From Hymenopus coronatus (lineage: Eukaryota; Arthropoda; Insecta; Mantodea; Hymenopodidae), in assembly GCA_030762935.1 (NCBI GenBank), contig CM060884.1, forward strand, positions 76,179,696-76,243,695: a stretch of DNA of 64,000 nucleotides. The letters are read 5' to 3'. The notes under the pieces are model-generated. The model ran no database searches. It worked only from the letters and a program-made list of their open reading frames with translations, and was not told the origin of the DNA. The translations under genes and the position numbers were made by a program. Of this stretch, positions 23,509 through 35,143 are shown piece after piece (the stretch's first letter is position 1; each line of letters starts with the position of its first letter).

Positions 23509-23901
23509 GCTGATGCGTTTTTACCAAGAAGATTATCATTATGATGTAACAAATATGGCAGATATAAAAACTGCACCAATCCTCTCCTTTTAGCTTGTGA
23601 GCTGCAGATAGATTGGAAATCCTTCAGCACGGTTATTCAAGGTAACACATTTCAATTAAAATCCGTTCAACGCTCTTGAATACCTGAGGTTTGAAAACAA
23701 AGTTTTGTAGCTTGGTGGTTGCTTTTAATTAAAGTTAAACTGTCAGGCGTGATAAAATCCATTAACTTCGTGCAATCGATTCATAAATCTGGCAGGAGAG
23801 TTAGTTGTTACAATGTTGAGTAAAACCCTGTAGATTTCGTCACCCAAAATAATGATGACTTTTTGAATAAATAGCATTGTGTTTGGAGAATAATAAAACA
23901 G
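23509..23901. other. Unassigned
   Basis: No gene or repeat recognised. A minus-strand frame at 23743-23970 runs into decayed element A. Confidence 0.3.
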
Positions 23902-24080
23902 CATTTTTACTTTGTCTTGTAAATAGGTACTCCACCCAGAAAATAGGATCAGCAGTATCCTAAGGTACACTTTCAGAGCAATGTGTGTGGAAGCATACTA
24001 AAAAACCGAAAACATAAATGTTATATACAAGTTCAGTATCTTATCAGAATGCGACACAAAGATTTTCAAGAACATTAATT
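23902..24080 (-). mobile_element. Element A, heavily decayed fragment
   Basis: TTTTTACTTTGTC, then ACTCCACCCAGAAAAT, then GCGACACAAAGATTTTCAAG, in family order but with the hairpin lost. Confidence 0.6.
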
Positions 24081-25145
24081 CTACAATGTTTTCCATCGAA
24101 ACTTGCACCCTTGCATTGTCTTGATGGACGAGAATATTTTTTTTCCAGATGAGGGCGTTTTTTCTTGATTTCTGCGTTTAACCGATGCAATAACTCTTCA
24201 TTTATCGTTCTTCCTTTCTGCAAGTCATCAATGTAGATGATTTTGCGTGCATCCCAAAAAACCAACAGCAACCACCTTGTCTACAGATTTCACCACCTTT
24301 GCGTTCTTCTTCGTCGTCCACCGTGGTGTAATGGTAGCTTCATACACCCGGGTCGCGGGTTCAAACCCCGCGGAGGACGATGGCCTTAGTATGGCTTCCT
24401 TCGGAAGGGAAGTAAAGCCAGTGGTCCCGTGTTGTAGATTTACGACACGTAAAATAATCTCAAGCCTCTGAACAAAGTTAAGCGGTCTTTCACGCCCAAT
24501 ATAGAATTGACGCTGAGAGCCACAGCAGTAAACAGCTGCCATAAACAAAACTCGATATCATTTCCTTTTGGCTTCTTTGGAGCTAGTTCGTGTTGAAAAA
24601 TCCACTGTATCGACTGTACTTTTGTCTATGGAGTGTGATAGTGTATCCATTTTTTATCCACAATTATGTTTCGGCGCAGAAACTCGACAGGATTGCGACG
24701 GAAAAATGTCAATCCAGTTTCCGAATTGAGTGCATTTATTCTCCATTGAGAGCAAACGCGGCACCCATCTTATCGAGATCTTTGTCAGACTATTGTTTGG
24801 TGTAAAATTGAGATCACTGAACCTTGTGACATGCCCGTGTCCTCTACTATTTCGCGAACTTTGATTCGTCAATCACTCAAAACCATATACTGGATTTTGT
24901 CAATCATTTCCGAGGAAGTCACTTCTACTGGACGCCCGAAACGATGTGTGGATGTACGGCCACGTTTAAATTCATTTATCCAATTGTAAATTGTTGCAAT
25001 AGCAGGAACAGGTGTGTTTAATCACTGCACGAAACTTTCTGAATAAGTGCAAGATTGCTGATTCAATCGCCTATGACAATGGATGGATATAGCTGCCATC
25101 TAGTAAGAGACGACGGTTACTAACACAGACTTGTCTCGATGCTAG
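24062..25145 (-). mobile_element. Mariner transposase remnant interrupted by a SINE
   Basis: Minus strand, in order: RGRTSTHRFGRPVEVTSSEM and REIVEDTGMSQGSVISILH (linker and helix-turn-helix region), VDKKWIHYHTPETKVQSIQW (first Asp motif, DETW changed to DKKW), then VFWDARKIIYIDDLQKGRTI and LLHRLNAEIKKKRPHLEKK. The DNAPAH and SPDLAPSD motifs are not found downstream, so the C-terminus is lost. Several stops and frameshifts. A family C SINE sits inside the frame at 24310-24545. The 5' flank matches a fragment at 33.63-33.75 kb. Confidence 0.85.
24310..24545 (+). mobile_element. tRNA-derived SINE (family C), nested in mariner
   Basis: The best-preserved head of the family: GTGGTGTAATGGTAGC (A box) and CGCGGGTTCAAACCCCG (B box), with the GGAGGACGATGG end of the head, then the GGCTTCCTTCGGAAGGGAAG body. 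With the sister copy at 42.6 kb it suggests a 7-bp acceptor-like stem (TCCTCCG with CGGAGGA). Confidence 0.85.
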
Positions 25146-25609
25146 GAGTGTAATTTCTTGGATTTGCTAAGGACTTGTTGAACGCGCCTCGTATTCGTAC
25201 GTTATTTTACGAGGCTCACGTCGTGATAGCTGAAATGGATCATTTGGAAATTCTTGCAACCGTATTTATTCAACTGTTAGAAATGTGAAACATTTTTCTA
25301 TGTATTGTAATGACTTTATGACGCACTGGCACGCGGGGTTTTTGTCTGTATATCAATTTAATTTATATGCTAATATGGTTTTGTTTTCAATATGTTTCTT
25401 TCCAAATCAGCGACATGCTGCTATTTAAACTACAGTTGCAACTTCCAGCACTTTATACAAATTAAAATGAAGGGGAATAAAGACACTATTTTTCACCGAT
25501 TCCCTTTCCACATGCTCTGCACTTAGTTTTCTAAAAATGAATGAAACAATTCTTATATTACAGTCCCATCATTTTCTCTTCTAGTATAGTTTATTAATCT
25601 GTCTACTAC
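25146..25609. other. Unassigned
   Basis: The first part is probably mariner 5' non-coding sequence. Otherwise nothing recognised. Confidence 0.3.
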
Positions 25610-26240
25610 AGAGTGACTTATGTACAACTGACACATTTCTTTCTTTAATTATTCCGTTGGAAATTCATTCATTGACCTAATTTTAGCACCAAATTAAGCA
25701 GAATGTTCTGGAGTTTCGATTTCTTGTCACTAGATGCGCAGATGTTTATGTTTTGTTCCTAATTGCATTGTTGGCAGCTGTTTCGACATTTTGTTCTTGT
25801 AGTCAACGTACAAATGCAGTACGATGTAGAGCTGAGTCAAGGATATTTTCAGCAAGATGGCGCTACATGCCATACATCAAATGAATCCATGAACCTAATT
25901 GCAAGTTTCTTTGACGGCCGATAATTTCCAGGAACCTGTGGCCACCGAGATCTCCGGAGTTGACATCTTTCTATGAGGTTACTTAAAAGACAGGGTTTAC
26001 GCCACACGTCCCCAGACATTGGACGATCTGAAGCACATCACAAAGCTATTGAGAACAGAGTCCTCCAACGAGAGGCCAGTACGACGTGTTGAGTTGTGCC
26101 TTATTCAGGATGGAGGACATTTGCTATAGAGGTAAATAATCTCCCAAAATTCCTCTACAATTTAGGTATAATAAGTTGTCGCTATCATAACACGTTTTGA
26201 AACAATGAAAGAAAGAAATGTGTCAGCTCTATATAAATCC
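25610..26240 (+). mobile_element. DDE transposon remnant with terminal inverted repeats
   Basis: Inverted repeats: CTGACACATTTCTTTCTTT at 25629-25647 and its exact complement at 26207-26225. Between them 25840-26140 encodes, in pieces, YFQQDGATCHTS, followed by frames containing LKRQGLRHTSPDIGRSEAHH and a GWR-type tail. The FQQDGAxxHT motif belongs to a Tc1/mariner-like (IS630-superfamily) DDE transposase group common in insects. At about 630 bp it is internally deleted and broken. Confidence 0.7.
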
Positions 26241-26254
26241 CCTCTATGTCCCTA

Positions 26255-26302
26255 TTATAGGAATGTATTGCACCTAAAATTTGCTTACCGGGATATCACC
26301 GA
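26255..26302 (-). mobile_element. Element A fragment
   Basis: Short GTATTGCACCTAAAAT...GATATCACCGAAA piece in opposite orientation to the copy that follows. Confidence 0.5.
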
Positions 26303-26945
26303 AACCTGATGTGTTGCACTCACATGACTTTCTCTGCGTCTTCTGCAAACAAACAATTCTGCTGTCTACATCATGCTAAATGAGATAAGCAATAACACAA
26401 TTGGTTTACTGTCTAATTTGTTATAAGCAAAAGGAAAATGGGGAAATATATCAAGATAAAACGATAATCAAATCTTTTAAAAACCCATCGATATGTGAAC
26501 AAATAAAGATCCGTTCACTTTTCATTTTCAGCTTAGAGCGATGAAACTAAAGGTAACATCTTTTCAGAAGATGCGTAGTTTAAAATTGTAAACAATAACA
26601 AGGAATATCTCGGAAACCGTCAACTATTCAACAAAAAATGTATATGACATAAATTCTGTGTTTTAACGAGATCTACTTTTCGTTTATCTCTCACGGTTTG
26701 CCAGTTATACAAAGTTCATGCAGAATGGACCGGTCCTCAGAAGCTATTCCCAGAAAATTCAAGATATACATTTTTTTGGGGATGTAAATAGTTTTAATGT
26801 GAGGTACTTTACTCAAAATGGTTAGAGCCAGTTTTGAGAAAAATATAATTTTCAAAACATTTTCCACATACGGGTAGGTTGAAAAGGGGTGATTTTCTTG
26901 AAAATCTTTGTGTCGCATTTTTGGAAGACACTAAAATTAAATTTC
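26303..26945 (+). mobile_element. Element A copy, truncated
   Basis: Starts CTGATGTGTTGCACTCACATG. Stops after the CGCATTTTTGGAAGACAC block, before the hairpin. Confidence 0.83.
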
Positions 26946-26984
26946 AAGAAGATTGCTATATATATACAATTTCGATTCAATAAA

Positions 26985-28128
26985 AATCTGATGTGTTCCA
27001 TTCTCATAACTTTCTCTGCATATCTGCAAAAGATATTATTAAAAAGCTTATGCTTCTATTTACTTCATGCTAACGGAGAAAAAATAGCAGTAATAGTATT
27101 ATTACTTGGTTCCTTGTAAGTAGAAGAGAAATAAGGCAGTAGCATAGGTTAAAGTGATAGTCAAAAGCTGGTTGCTATGTCACTGAATTTCCTTTGTTTG
27201 TATGGACAGGAGTTGACAAAGTCCTGTATGAGAAAGGTGTAAGTTTTTCATAGCTGAAACCCATAACAAGGAATAACTCAAAACTGATCAACTCCACCAA
27301 AAAAATGTATACAAGATAAATTGTGTGTTTTAATGTGCTCTACATTTTTTTTTTTTTTAAGTTTAACGTCCTTTAACCTGATCGGTCATATCGGACGATG
27401 AATGAAATTGGTGAAATGATGCTCAAATGGTCTCGGGGTCCATGGAGCTTAAAGTTACTCGACTTTCGCCTTCTCAGGATAAGGGAAAATCCCGAAAAAA
27501 ACCTTCATCGGGTAACTCAGCCTAAACGAGATTCGAACTCACGACCTGTTGAATATGAAGCAGACACGCTACCACCACATTACCCAGGCGGGCGACTCTC
27601 TACATTTTTTGTGTGGTAAGCTTTTGTCCATTTCATACAGTTTAGCAATTATGCATAATTCCGTAAAATTCACCCGTAATAAATTCTTCAGAGGCCTTTC
27701 CAGAAAATTCAAAGAATACATTTTATTTTTCAGGTAAATATCTTTAATATACGACATTTTAATCAAAATCGTTAGAGCCACCATTTTTTAAACAATCAAA
27801 ACCTTCGAAAAAGTTTCAGGTAAAGGGTAGTTGGGGGTGGGGGAATCTTCTTGAACATCTTCGTGTCGCATTCTTGGATGATACCAAACCTAAATACCAA
27901 GTTTGGTTTTTAACGGACTTTCTGTTTTTGAGCTATGCTGCCCACAGACACACACACATATACACACAGATAGACAGATACACACAAAGGAACACTTTGC
28001 TAAAGTTTTATTTTATTCAGGAGGTCTCACAACATGTTTTTCCAGTGAAAACTTGGTATTGAATTTTTGGGTGCATTACAATACCTTCTCTATACACTAT
28101 GTACATAGTACGTGTAGAGAAAGTAAAA
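26985..28128 (+). mobile_element. Element A copy, full length, carrying a SINE
   Basis: TCTGATGTGTTCCATTCTC to GTACGTGTAGAGAAAGTAAAAA. It is interrupted at 27345-27600 by a family B SINE flanked by the duplicated target CTCTACATTTTTT. Confidence 0.9.
27345..27600 (-). mobile_element. tRNA-derived SINE (family B), nested
   Basis: Reverse orientation. Head complement at about 27520-27595: GAGATTCGAACTCACGACC (B box) and CGCTACCACCACATTACCCA (A box). The T-run at 27350 is the complement of its A tail. The element A target sequence CTCTACATTTTTT occurs on both sides, a 13-bp target duplication of the kind left by LINE-driven retroposition. Confidence 0.88.
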
Positions 28129-28369
28129 ATACAAAACTTGGACATAGCGTGTGCATCTTTGTTATGTTTTGGTGGTATCCTAGAGCTATTATCAGATGGT
28201 TGGCACCCCTGCCCCGCGAAGGGAACGTTGGTATTTGGTGAAAACAAGTTACAGGTTTGTACCAGCGTGGAGGACCGGAGTGTCGGCAGAAGAGTTGAAA
28301 CCAATGGAAATTCACCGTCGGATGGCATCCAAAACCAAAGTTGGTGCGAACTAAAACAAGTGCTGGTGA
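28129..28369. other. Unassigned
   Basis: Several overlapping frames on both strands with no motif. Nothing called. Confidence 0.3.
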
Positions 28370-28612
28370 GGATATTTTGGGACCGTAAGGTAGTAATTCT
28401 TGAACGCTACATGCCGAGAGGTCAAAATATAAACAATGAGATGTACTCAACTTTATGTGTCAAAGTTTGAAAGTACAATTTTGAGGAAGTGGCTTGGACT
28501 GTTACTGCAATGCAACGCGACCTAGAGTCACATCAGATATCATCAAACACGTGCAACTCGTCTGCTTCACCACCCCCCTTTCTCCGGATCTGACACCTTC
28601 AGATTATCACTT
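28370..28612 (+). mobile_element. Mariner transposase remnant
   Basis: The + strand encodes VRIFWDRKVVILERYMPRGQ, then, after frameshifts, FTTPLSPDLTPSDYHFF (third Asp motif). The DNAPAH motif between them is unrecognisable. It is cut off by the element A copy starting at 28613. Confidence 0.75.
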
Positions 28613-29470
28613 TTTTACTTTCTCTAGCCCCGTATGTACAATGTACATAAGCATGGATAAGTATTGTATTCCACCCCAAAATTGGATGTCGAAATTTTCC
28701 CAGAAATACATGTTTTAGGACCCTCTGAATAAATTAAAAGGCATTTTTAGAAACAGGTCCGTGTGTGTGTTTGTGTGTGTGGATAGCCTAGTTGGTTAAA
28801 TACCAAAATTGATATTTAAGTTTGGTATCTTCCAAGGATGCGACACGAAGATTTTGAAGAAAATCCCCTTATCCATAACTACCCTTACATGGAAAATTTT
28901 TCGAAAATTTTATTTCTCTTAAAAATGGCTGTAACGATTTCGATTAAAATACCACATATTAAAGCCATTTCTATCCCAAATAAAATGTATATCTTGAATT
29001 CTCTGGAAATAGCTTCCAAAGACCTATTTATTCTAGATGAATTATGCTTAATTTGGCATAACTAGCAAACCTTAAGAGATATACAAAAACCTACCACACA
29101 CAAAATGTAGAGCACGTTAAAACAATTTATGTTATATACATTTTTTTCGTGGAGTTAGACCTTTTTTTTGAGATATGCTTCTTTTTGGTTTCAGCTTTGA
29201 AAAACTTATACCTTTCTCATACAGGAATTTGTCAAATTCTGTCCATACAAACAAAGGAACTTCAGTCACGTAGCAACCAGCTTTTGACTATCACTTTAAC
29301 CTATGGTACTCCCTTATTTCGCTTCTACTTACAAGGAAGCAAGTAATAAGACTATTTCTGCTAATTTTTTCTTGCTTAGCATGAAGTAAATAGAAGCATT
29401 ACCTTTTTAACAAAAACTTGTTGCAGAGATGTAGAGAAAGTCATGTGAATGGATCATATGAGATTTTTTA
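28613..29470 (-). mobile_element. Element A copy, nearly full length
   Basis: TTTTTTACTTTCTCTAG to GAATGGATCATATGAGATTTTTT. The insertion truncates the mariner remnant before it. Confidence 0.87.
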
Positions 29471-30100
29471 TCAACATTTGCTTTCAATTCTTTCATAAAG
29501 ATTGATGAAGTTCCACATCGGTTCTTCTTCCTTTATTACTCGTAAATTTTGGTGGCGTTTCTAGGATGAAAATGATGCACTTCTCGTGTGGCATATCGAT
29601 GTACTTGTTTTATTAACGATAATTTGGAGATCTCTGAACCATGGTGTTTACATTATCGTCAGCTTCACAATACTAATACACGCTACAAACAATGCTTCGC
29701 TGTATTGCCATTTTCAATCTATTTACATTAATGTTGCAGACACTGTGATGGCATGACCTCTCGGGAACGGCTTTTGCTTTTCAAACAAACCGTTTGTTTT
29801 CCCTTTCTGTTTTCTCTCCTTCTGTGTTGGATATCGCTCGTCTTTACGCATGCGTGTCGTGTTTAACCTCCATAACATAACAATCCGGGCTTCTCTTTGT
29901 GTTAGCAATATTATAATGCTGATATAACGGTTAGTTAAGGGATTCAAAATGGCACATCCACCATTTTTACTTTCTCTACATCTACTATCTACATATGAGA
30001 CAGCACATGTCTTGTCCCGGGGCAAAGATTTTTTCAGAAGGGAAAGATAAATCATAGCTAATAATATAAATTATACCAAGAAGGGAAATATAAATGGGAA
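29471..30100. other. Unassigned, partly shared with 52.7 kb
   Basis: 29475-29560 resembles 52690-52800 (ATCAACATTT, GATTGATGAA, TTACTCGTAAATT), so it belongs to an unclassified dispersed repeat. 29966-30002 is a short element A end. 29700-29950 is pyrimidine-rich with no gene seen. Confidence 0.4.
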
Positions 30101-30539
30101 GGGAAGAAAGATTTCAAACACGTACAAGTAGCCGAGTTGTCACGAGCTGGTAGGACAGTACCGTTAGGTGTAGAGCATTGACCCGAAGGGGGTGACAGGA
30201 CCCGAGGGGAACATAACAGGAAAAGAGAAACAATGCCTGCTGTTCAGACAACACTGTTTGGGGCGCTTGACGAAGAACCTCCGCACAACCAAGTTGTGAT
30301 ATTTAGGAGTCCTGGTGGAGTCGAAAATTAAGTAACAAGAGCGGCGGTCGCGTGAAGTTCAGTTTCACAGGAAAACATTCAGAGGAATGCGTGTGTGTTC
30401 GACGGCGGAAGAAGGCACTAAAGCACTAGTCTTACCACACCCTGCAAACAGTTTCCATGCTAGCCAAATCTGCTAGCACCATTCCCAATACCCAAAACTC
30501 GTACCCGGGATACGAACCCGTAACCCCCTTACCGCCCCA
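30101..30539 (-). mobile_element. Possible tRNA-derived SINE (family I)
   Basis: GC-richer than its flanks. Near its right end the complement reads TTACGGGTTCGTATCCCGGG, a B-box match. The remaining 400 bp have no coding motif. Only one copy in the window, so the boundaries are uncertain. Confidence 0.45.
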
Positions 30540-31142
30540 CATAGCGTAGGTATAGAAAATTGCACCCAAAACTACGATACTGTGATTTCACCAGAAATAC
30601 ACGTTTAGGGTCTCCTGTATCCCAAATGACATTTTTGGGAAAAGGTCCGTTTGTGTGAATACGATAACTCAAATAAGAAAAGTTGCTAAAATACCAAACT
30701 TGGTATATAAACTTAGAATCTTCCAAGGATGCAAAATGATGATTTTCAGGAAAACCCCTCAATTCCAAAATATTCTCTACATGGAAAAATGTTCGAATTT
30801 TCTGGAAATAGCCTTTAAAGACCACTTTATTCTGAATGAATTTTACTGAATTTTGCGTAACTGGTAAACCGTAAGGGACACACAAAAAATGTAGATCACG
30901 TTAAAATACACAATGTATGCCATATACGTTTTTTACATAGAATTGGCAATTTCTGAGATATTCCATGTTATTTGTTTCAGAATGAAAATTCTTAAACTTT
31001 TCTCCCACGGAAAGTTGTAAACTGCTTGCCCTGCATAGAAACGGATTTCAACCACATGACAACCAGCTTTTAAATGATTTGACTATCACTTTAGCCTAGT
31101 GTATTCCCTTATTTCACTTCCACTTACAAGGAAGTAAGTAAT
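30540..31142 (-). mobile_element. Element A copy, truncated at both ends
   Basis: The hairpin is lost and the TCTGATG end is missing. It is followed immediately by another copy in the same orientation. Confidence 0.83.
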
Positions 31143-31995
31143 TATTTTTTTTTACTTTCTCTACACGTACTATGTACATAGTGTATTAAGGTGTTGCACT
31201 CCATCCAAAAATTCGATAGCGAGATTTCACCGGAAATATATGTTTCAGGGTCCCCTGTATCCAAGAAAAGCATTTTCAGAAAAAGGTCCGTGTGTGCGGT
31301 GTCCGTCGGAAAAATACCAAACTTGGTATCTAAGTTTAGTATCTTCCAGGGATGCGACCGATGATTTGGAGACAAATCTCCCCAACCCAAACTAATTTTA
31401 CATGGAACTTTTTTCGAAAACTTTGACTGTCTTACAAATGGCTTTAACGATTTTGATTAAAATATCGTATATTAAAAGGATTTAATACAATGTATATCTT
31501 GAATTTTTTGGGAATAGCCTCTGAAGGTTACTTTACTCTCGATGAATTTCACAGAATTTTGCATAACCGCTAAACCGTAAGAAATGGACAAAAACTTACC
31601 ACATGAAAATTTAGAACACGTTAAAACACACAATATATGTTATACATTTTTTCTGTGGAATTGGTCGTTTTTTGTTTTTTTTTAAGATATTCCTTGCTTT
31701 TGGTTTCAGCTTTAAGTAACTTGCACTTTTGTCATACAGGAAATTGTCAACTCCTGTCCATACAAACAAAGGAACTTCAGTCACATAGCAACTAGCTTTT
31801 GACTATCACTTTAACCTATGGTACTCCCTTATTTCGCTTCTACTTGAAAGGAAGTAAAAAGACAATTTCTGCTATTTTTTTTTTTTTTTTTTTGGATTAT
31901 CATGAATTAAATAGAAGTATAAGCTTTTTAACAACAATAATTTGTTGCAGAGATATAGAGAAAGTCATGTGACTGGAACACATCAATTTCTTTTC
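31143..31995 (-). mobile_element. Element A copy, nearly full length
   Basis: TTTTTTTACTTTCTCTACACG to GACTGGAACACATCAATTTC. It carries a T-run at 31875. Confidence 0.88.
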
Positions 31996-32042
31996 TTCAA
32001 AATGTGTATGTATCTATGCGTGACTGTCAACTTTATAATTAA

Positions 32043-32405
32043 AAACCTGATGTGCTCCATTCACATGACTTTCTCTACATCTCTGTAACAAATTATTGTT
32101 GACCGCCTGGGTAGTGTAGTGGTAGCGTGTCTGCCTCACATGCAACACGTCGTAAGTTCGAATCTCGCTTGGGGTGAGTTACCCGGATAAGGTTTTTTGC
32201 GAGGTTTTCCCTTATCCTGAGAAAAGAATGTCGAGTAACTTCAAGCTCCATGCGCCCCGAGATCATTTGAGCATCATTTCATTCATCGTCCGATATGACC
32301 AACAAGGTTAACGGACGTTAAGCTACCCCCCCCCGCAAAAGTATATATTGTTAAAAAACCCATTCTTATATCTACGTTATGATAAAGGAGATAAACATTA
32401 GCATA
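32043..32405 (+). mobile_element. Element A 5' fragment containing a SINE
   Basis: CCTGATGTGCTCCATTCAC to TAAACATTAGCATACCA, split by a family B SINE at 32101-32338. It is followed by a fresh element A copy. Confidence 0.85.
32101..32338 (+). mobile_element. tRNA-derived SINE (family B)
   Basis: Best full-length copy: A-box region GGTAGTGTAGTGGTAGC, B box TAAGTTCGAATCTCG, body with GAGTTACCCGGATAAGG and CCTTATCCTGAGAAAAGAAT, and a C-run near the end. It sits inside element A with a short flanking repeat (ATTGTT). Confidence 0.9.
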
Positions 32406-33210
32406 CCAATCTGATGTGTTCCATTCACATGACTTTTCTACATCTCTGCAACAAATTATTGTTGAAAAGCATATTCTTCCATTTACTTCATGATAATCGA
32501 GAAAAAATTAGCTGAAATAGTCTTGTTACATTCTTCCCTGTAAATAGAAGTGAAATAAGAGAGTACCATAGGTTAAAGTGATAGTCAAAAGCTGGTTGCT
32601 ATGTGACTGAAGTTCCTTTGTTTGTATGGACAGGAGTTGGCAAATTCCTGTATGAGAAAAGTATAAGTTTTTCAAAGCTGAAACCAAAAACAAGGAATGT
32701 CTCAAAAACGACCAACTCCACGATACTATTTATATAATATAAACGGTGCATTTTAACGTGCTCTACATGTTTGTGTGGTAAGTTTTAGTTCATCTCTTTC
32801 GGTTTAGCAGTTATGCAAAATTCCGCAAAATTCATCCAAAATAAAGTAGTCTTCAGTAACTATTCCTTGAAAATTCAAGATATACATTTTGCTTGTCATG
32901 TAAATATCTTTAATATACGATATTTTAGTCAAAACCGTTAGAGCCATTTTTGAGAAAATAAACATTTTCGAAAAAAAGTCCATGTAAAGCGAAGTTGGAG
33001 GTGGTAGGATTTTCTAGAATTTCTTTTTTCGCATCCTTGGAGGACACCAAACAAAGTTTGGTATTTAACGGACTTTTCGTTTCTGAGCATACTAAAATGC
33101 TCTTTTTGGATTCTGGGGGTCATAAAACAAGTATTTTTTCGGTGAAAAATGAATGGAATACAATATCTTCTCTATACACTATGTACATAGTACGTGTAGA
33201 GAAAGTAAAA
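32406..33210 (+). mobile_element. Element A copy, nearly full length
   Basis: TCTGATGTGTTCCATTCAC to GTACGTGTAGAGAAAGTAAAA. The CA-rich patch is deleted. Confidence 0.88.
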
Positions 33211-33629
33211 GTTATATATTTGTTTATTCAGGAGTTCTTTTAGCCTACTTCTCCTATGAAATTTCGATATCAAAATTTTAAGTGGAATGCAACATAATTT
33301 CTATGTACATTAGAATAAATAAAGGTGAATAGCAGATGTGTTGAGCTAATACAGAAATGTTTCCAGGTGGACAGTGTCGACCCTGTGCTACAATTTGACC
33401 TGTTGTCCTCGCTGCGCCTTTGTTAGATCTGTCTGAGCTCTAGACAATGTGCTAGGTGCTTTCTATAGGCTCTAGGATTACATTTGTCACCGCAGCAGTA
33501 CAGACAGAACCTCTTCACGTGTGTCGCATTGAACCATATACCTCTATTATTCCTTTCACGAAGGGCGTGTTGCAACACTAGCTTGAGGTGCTATCTAAGT
33601 TACGGCTGCCGTTCAGAAATTAGAGTCGT
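33211..33629. other. Unassigned
   Basis: A possible acceptor at 33365 opens an 18-codon frame only (see rejected items). Nothing else recognised. Confidence 0.3.
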
Positions 33630-33751
33630 AGCAGCATCGAAAAAGTCTGTGTTTAGTGACCGTCGTCTCTTATTAGATGGCAGCTATATCCATCACGTGG
33701 TTTCGTGTCCATAGGCGATTGAATCAACAATCTTGTGCTTATTTAAGCAAT
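33630..33751 (+). mobile_element. Mariner 5'-end fragment
   Basis: Complement of 25035-25140: shares GTCGTCTCTTATTAGATGGC, CAGCTATATCCATC and CATAGGCGATTGAATCA. It ends where element A begins. Confidence 0.8.
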
Positions 33752-34561
33752 CTCATGTGTTCTATTCACATGACTTTCTCTACATCCCTGCAACAAATTA
33801 TTAATAAAAAGCTATTTACTTCATGATAATCGAGAACAAATTAGCAAAAATAGTCTATTACTTGCTTCTTTTTAAGTAGAAGTGAAATAAGGGAGTACCA
33901 TAGATTAAAGTGATAGTCAAAAGCTGGTTGCTATGTTACTGAAGTTCCTTTGTTTGTTTGGACACGAGTTGACAAATTGCTGTATGAGAAAAGTATAAGT
34001 TTTTCAAAGCTGAAACCCAAAATCAAGGAATATCTAAAAAAAGATCAACTCCAGGAAATATATATAACATAAATTGTGTTTTAAAGGGCTCTAAATTTTT
34101 TGTGTGATACGTTTTTGTCCATCTTTTACGGTTTAGCAGTTATGCAAAATTCTGTAAGATTAATCCAGAATGAAGAAGTTCTTCAGAGGCTATTCCCAGA
34201 AAATTTAAGATATACATTTTATTTGTCAGGTAAATATATTTAATATACAATATTTTAATCAAAATCGCTAGAGCCATTTATAAGAGAATCAAGTTTCATG
34301 TAAAAGGCAGCTCGGGGTGGGGATTTTCTTGAAAATCTTCGTATCGCATCCTTGGAAGATACCAATCTTACACACGAAGTTTTGTATTTAACGGTCTTTT
34401 GGATCTATGTTGCCCACAGACACACACTCACGGACATTTTTTTAGTATTCAGGGTGACTTAAATCATGTATTTCCGGTGAAATCTTGGTATCGAACTTTT
34501 GGGTGCATTACAATGCCTTGTCTATATACTATGTACATAGTGCTTGTAGAGGAAGTAAAAA
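33752..34561 (+). mobile_element. Element A copy, nearly full length
   Basis: TCTCATGTGTTCTATTCAC to GTGCTTGTAGAGGAAGTAAAAA. Confidence 0.88.
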
Positions 34562-34710
34562 TATGAAATTGCTTTTCGACTTCCCTTAACCTGGTAAGTC
34601 ATACCCGGCGATAAGGAGCTTAAAGCTACTGGACATTCGTGTTCTCCCACTGAGGCAGATTCGGATGTGAGGCAACAGGCCACTATCGAGGAATAATCTG
34701 CATCACATCA
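34562..34710 (-). mobile_element. Family B SINE fragment
   Basis: Reverse fragment: CTTCCCTTAACCTGGTAAGTC, GGAGCTTAAAGCTACTGGAC and GAGGCAGATTCGGATGTGAG match the body of the family B SINEs, with a deleted head. Confidence 0.55.
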
Positions 34711-35143
34711 GGTTTTTAGTAAACGTGCTGAACCTATAACCTGGTGAATAAACATTCCTTGTTAAAACACTTAAAACTTTATTTCCGCTTTGTTTACAAA
34801 CGACTCGGGAAAGAAAGAAAAAGAAAACGCGCTTAAGGCTAAATGCCAATGGCTTACATCGCTAGCTCATACACCCTCGGGATGTACGTGCGTGACGTCA
34901 ACAACTTTCCTGGCAATATCAAACAAAAAGGATAAATATTATGATTTTGTGTACGCTTGCTAAACCAGATAAGCGTTAGCAGACACACTTTTCGGCTTAA
35001 CTTAGCAAACATAAGAACTCCTTTATTTTAATCTTGTGGAGAGAATTTGTTACAGAAGTTAAACGAGAGAAGAATATCTAACATCCATGCAAACTACTAG
35101 GGGCCTCTCAATGAAAACAGCATTTAAAATAACATTTTTTGCT
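34711..35143. other. Unassigned
   Basis: No gene recognised. The right part may be the 3' non-coding end of the mariner that follows. Confidence 0.3.

Noticed and set aside
24318..24380. A functional tRNA gene
   Set aside because: A and B boxes are present, but the cloverleaf is imperfect and the head is followed by a SINE body shared with three other copies.
28017..28470. Overlapping frames of 103-123 residues on both strands
   Set aside because: They begin in element A and end in mariner sequence; no consistent protein.
33365..33430. Possible exon after TTTCCAG (VDSVDPVLQFDLLSSLRLC)
   Set aside because: Only 19 codons, no further support; chance is likely.
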